Translations under genes and position numbers: made by a program
In this document: in pieces, positions 63,981 to 64,000 of the stretch
Position numbering within the stretch: the first letter of the stretch is position 1
How the letters are laid out: every line of letters starts with the position of its first letter
Source: Vogesella sp. LIG4
GTDB taxonomy: Bacteria; Pseudomonadota; Gammaproteobacteria; Burkholderiales; Chromobacteriaceae
DNA: 64,000 nucleotides
Direction: 5' to 3'
NCBI RefSeq assembly: GCF_900090205.1
Contig: NZ_LT607802.1
Location: 1,249,215 to 1,313,214, forward strand
The notes under the pieces: generated by a model
Told to the model about the DNA's origin: nothing
Seen by the model: the letters and a program-made list of their open reading frames with translations, nothing else
Databases searched by the model: none

Positions 63981-64000
63981 AGCCGCCCGCGCCGGCGTTG

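Overview
The window is GC-rich, gene-dense chromosomal DNA from a free-living Gram-negative betaproteobacterium, most likely a member of the Neisseriales (Chromobacteriaceae type: Chromobacterium, Vogesella, Aquitalea and relatives). This rests on the pilT-pilU pair, the cyaY-lptM pair, a hemC-hemD-hemX-hemY cluster, two methyl-accepting chemotaxis proteins, several diguanylate cyclases and an FtsK without an N-terminal membrane domain. The genus is an inference. I saw no tRNA, rRNA, CRISPR array, complete insertion sequence or prophage.

Layout. 1-5 kb: 3' end of an unknown membrane protein gene, the twitching ATPases pilT and pilU, an EAL-HDOD protein and thpR. 5-9.1 kb: a glutamate/aspartate-type ABC transporter (gltIJKL) with a second ATPase gene upstream. 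9.1-13.3 kb: rsmA, a YqaA-like protein, cyaY, lptM with a GNAT gene, and a TPR-GGDEF protein. 13.6-17.1 kb: a VOC/EVE/WYL-regulator/VOC cassette, a GNAT protein and cytochrome b561. 17.2-24.8 kb: a 1370-residue SNF2 helicase, a chemoreceptor and a LysR regulator. 24.9-29.0 kb: an EamA exporter with a 4-OT tautomerase, a PsiF protein, an orphan binding protein and argH. 29.0-29.75 kb: a gene-free block holding a structured inverted-repeat element. 29.75-39.2 kb: ftsK, a Lar-like zinc ribbon, a second chemoreceptor, a YgjP-like metalloprotease, a GAF-GGDEF protein, an rRNA methyltransferase, DUF1304 and a thioesterase. 39.2-48.4 kb: a TetR regulator, two orphan binding proteins, YaeQ, PaiB, a MocR regulator, ccoG, a Cache/PAS-GGDEF protein and a LysE exporter. 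48.4-49.4 kb: a gene-free kilobase. 49.4-64 kb: a membrane GGDEF protein, rsuA, the heme cluster, ppc, DUF1003, small genes, a LysR/EamA pair, a GlsB-like protein and a sugar-type binding protein.

Functional themes are surface motility and DNA-uptake machinery (PilT/PilU), c-di-GMP signalling (four GGDEF proteins, all GGEEF with an RxxD inhibitory site, plus one EAL-HDOD), chemotaxis, amino-acid uptake and tetrapyrrole synthesis.

The most striking signal is not a gene. The 10-mer GTTGGCCGCA (or its complement TGCGGCCAAC) occurs 48 times by my count, in both orientations. It lies inside genes and, disproportionately, between them, often as inverted pairs that form terminator-like hairpins, and once as a short tandem array. 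That is how DNA uptake sequences behave in Neisseriaceae and Pasteurellaceae, but the motif resembles no uptake sequence known to me. It is the best candidate for an undescribed system here.
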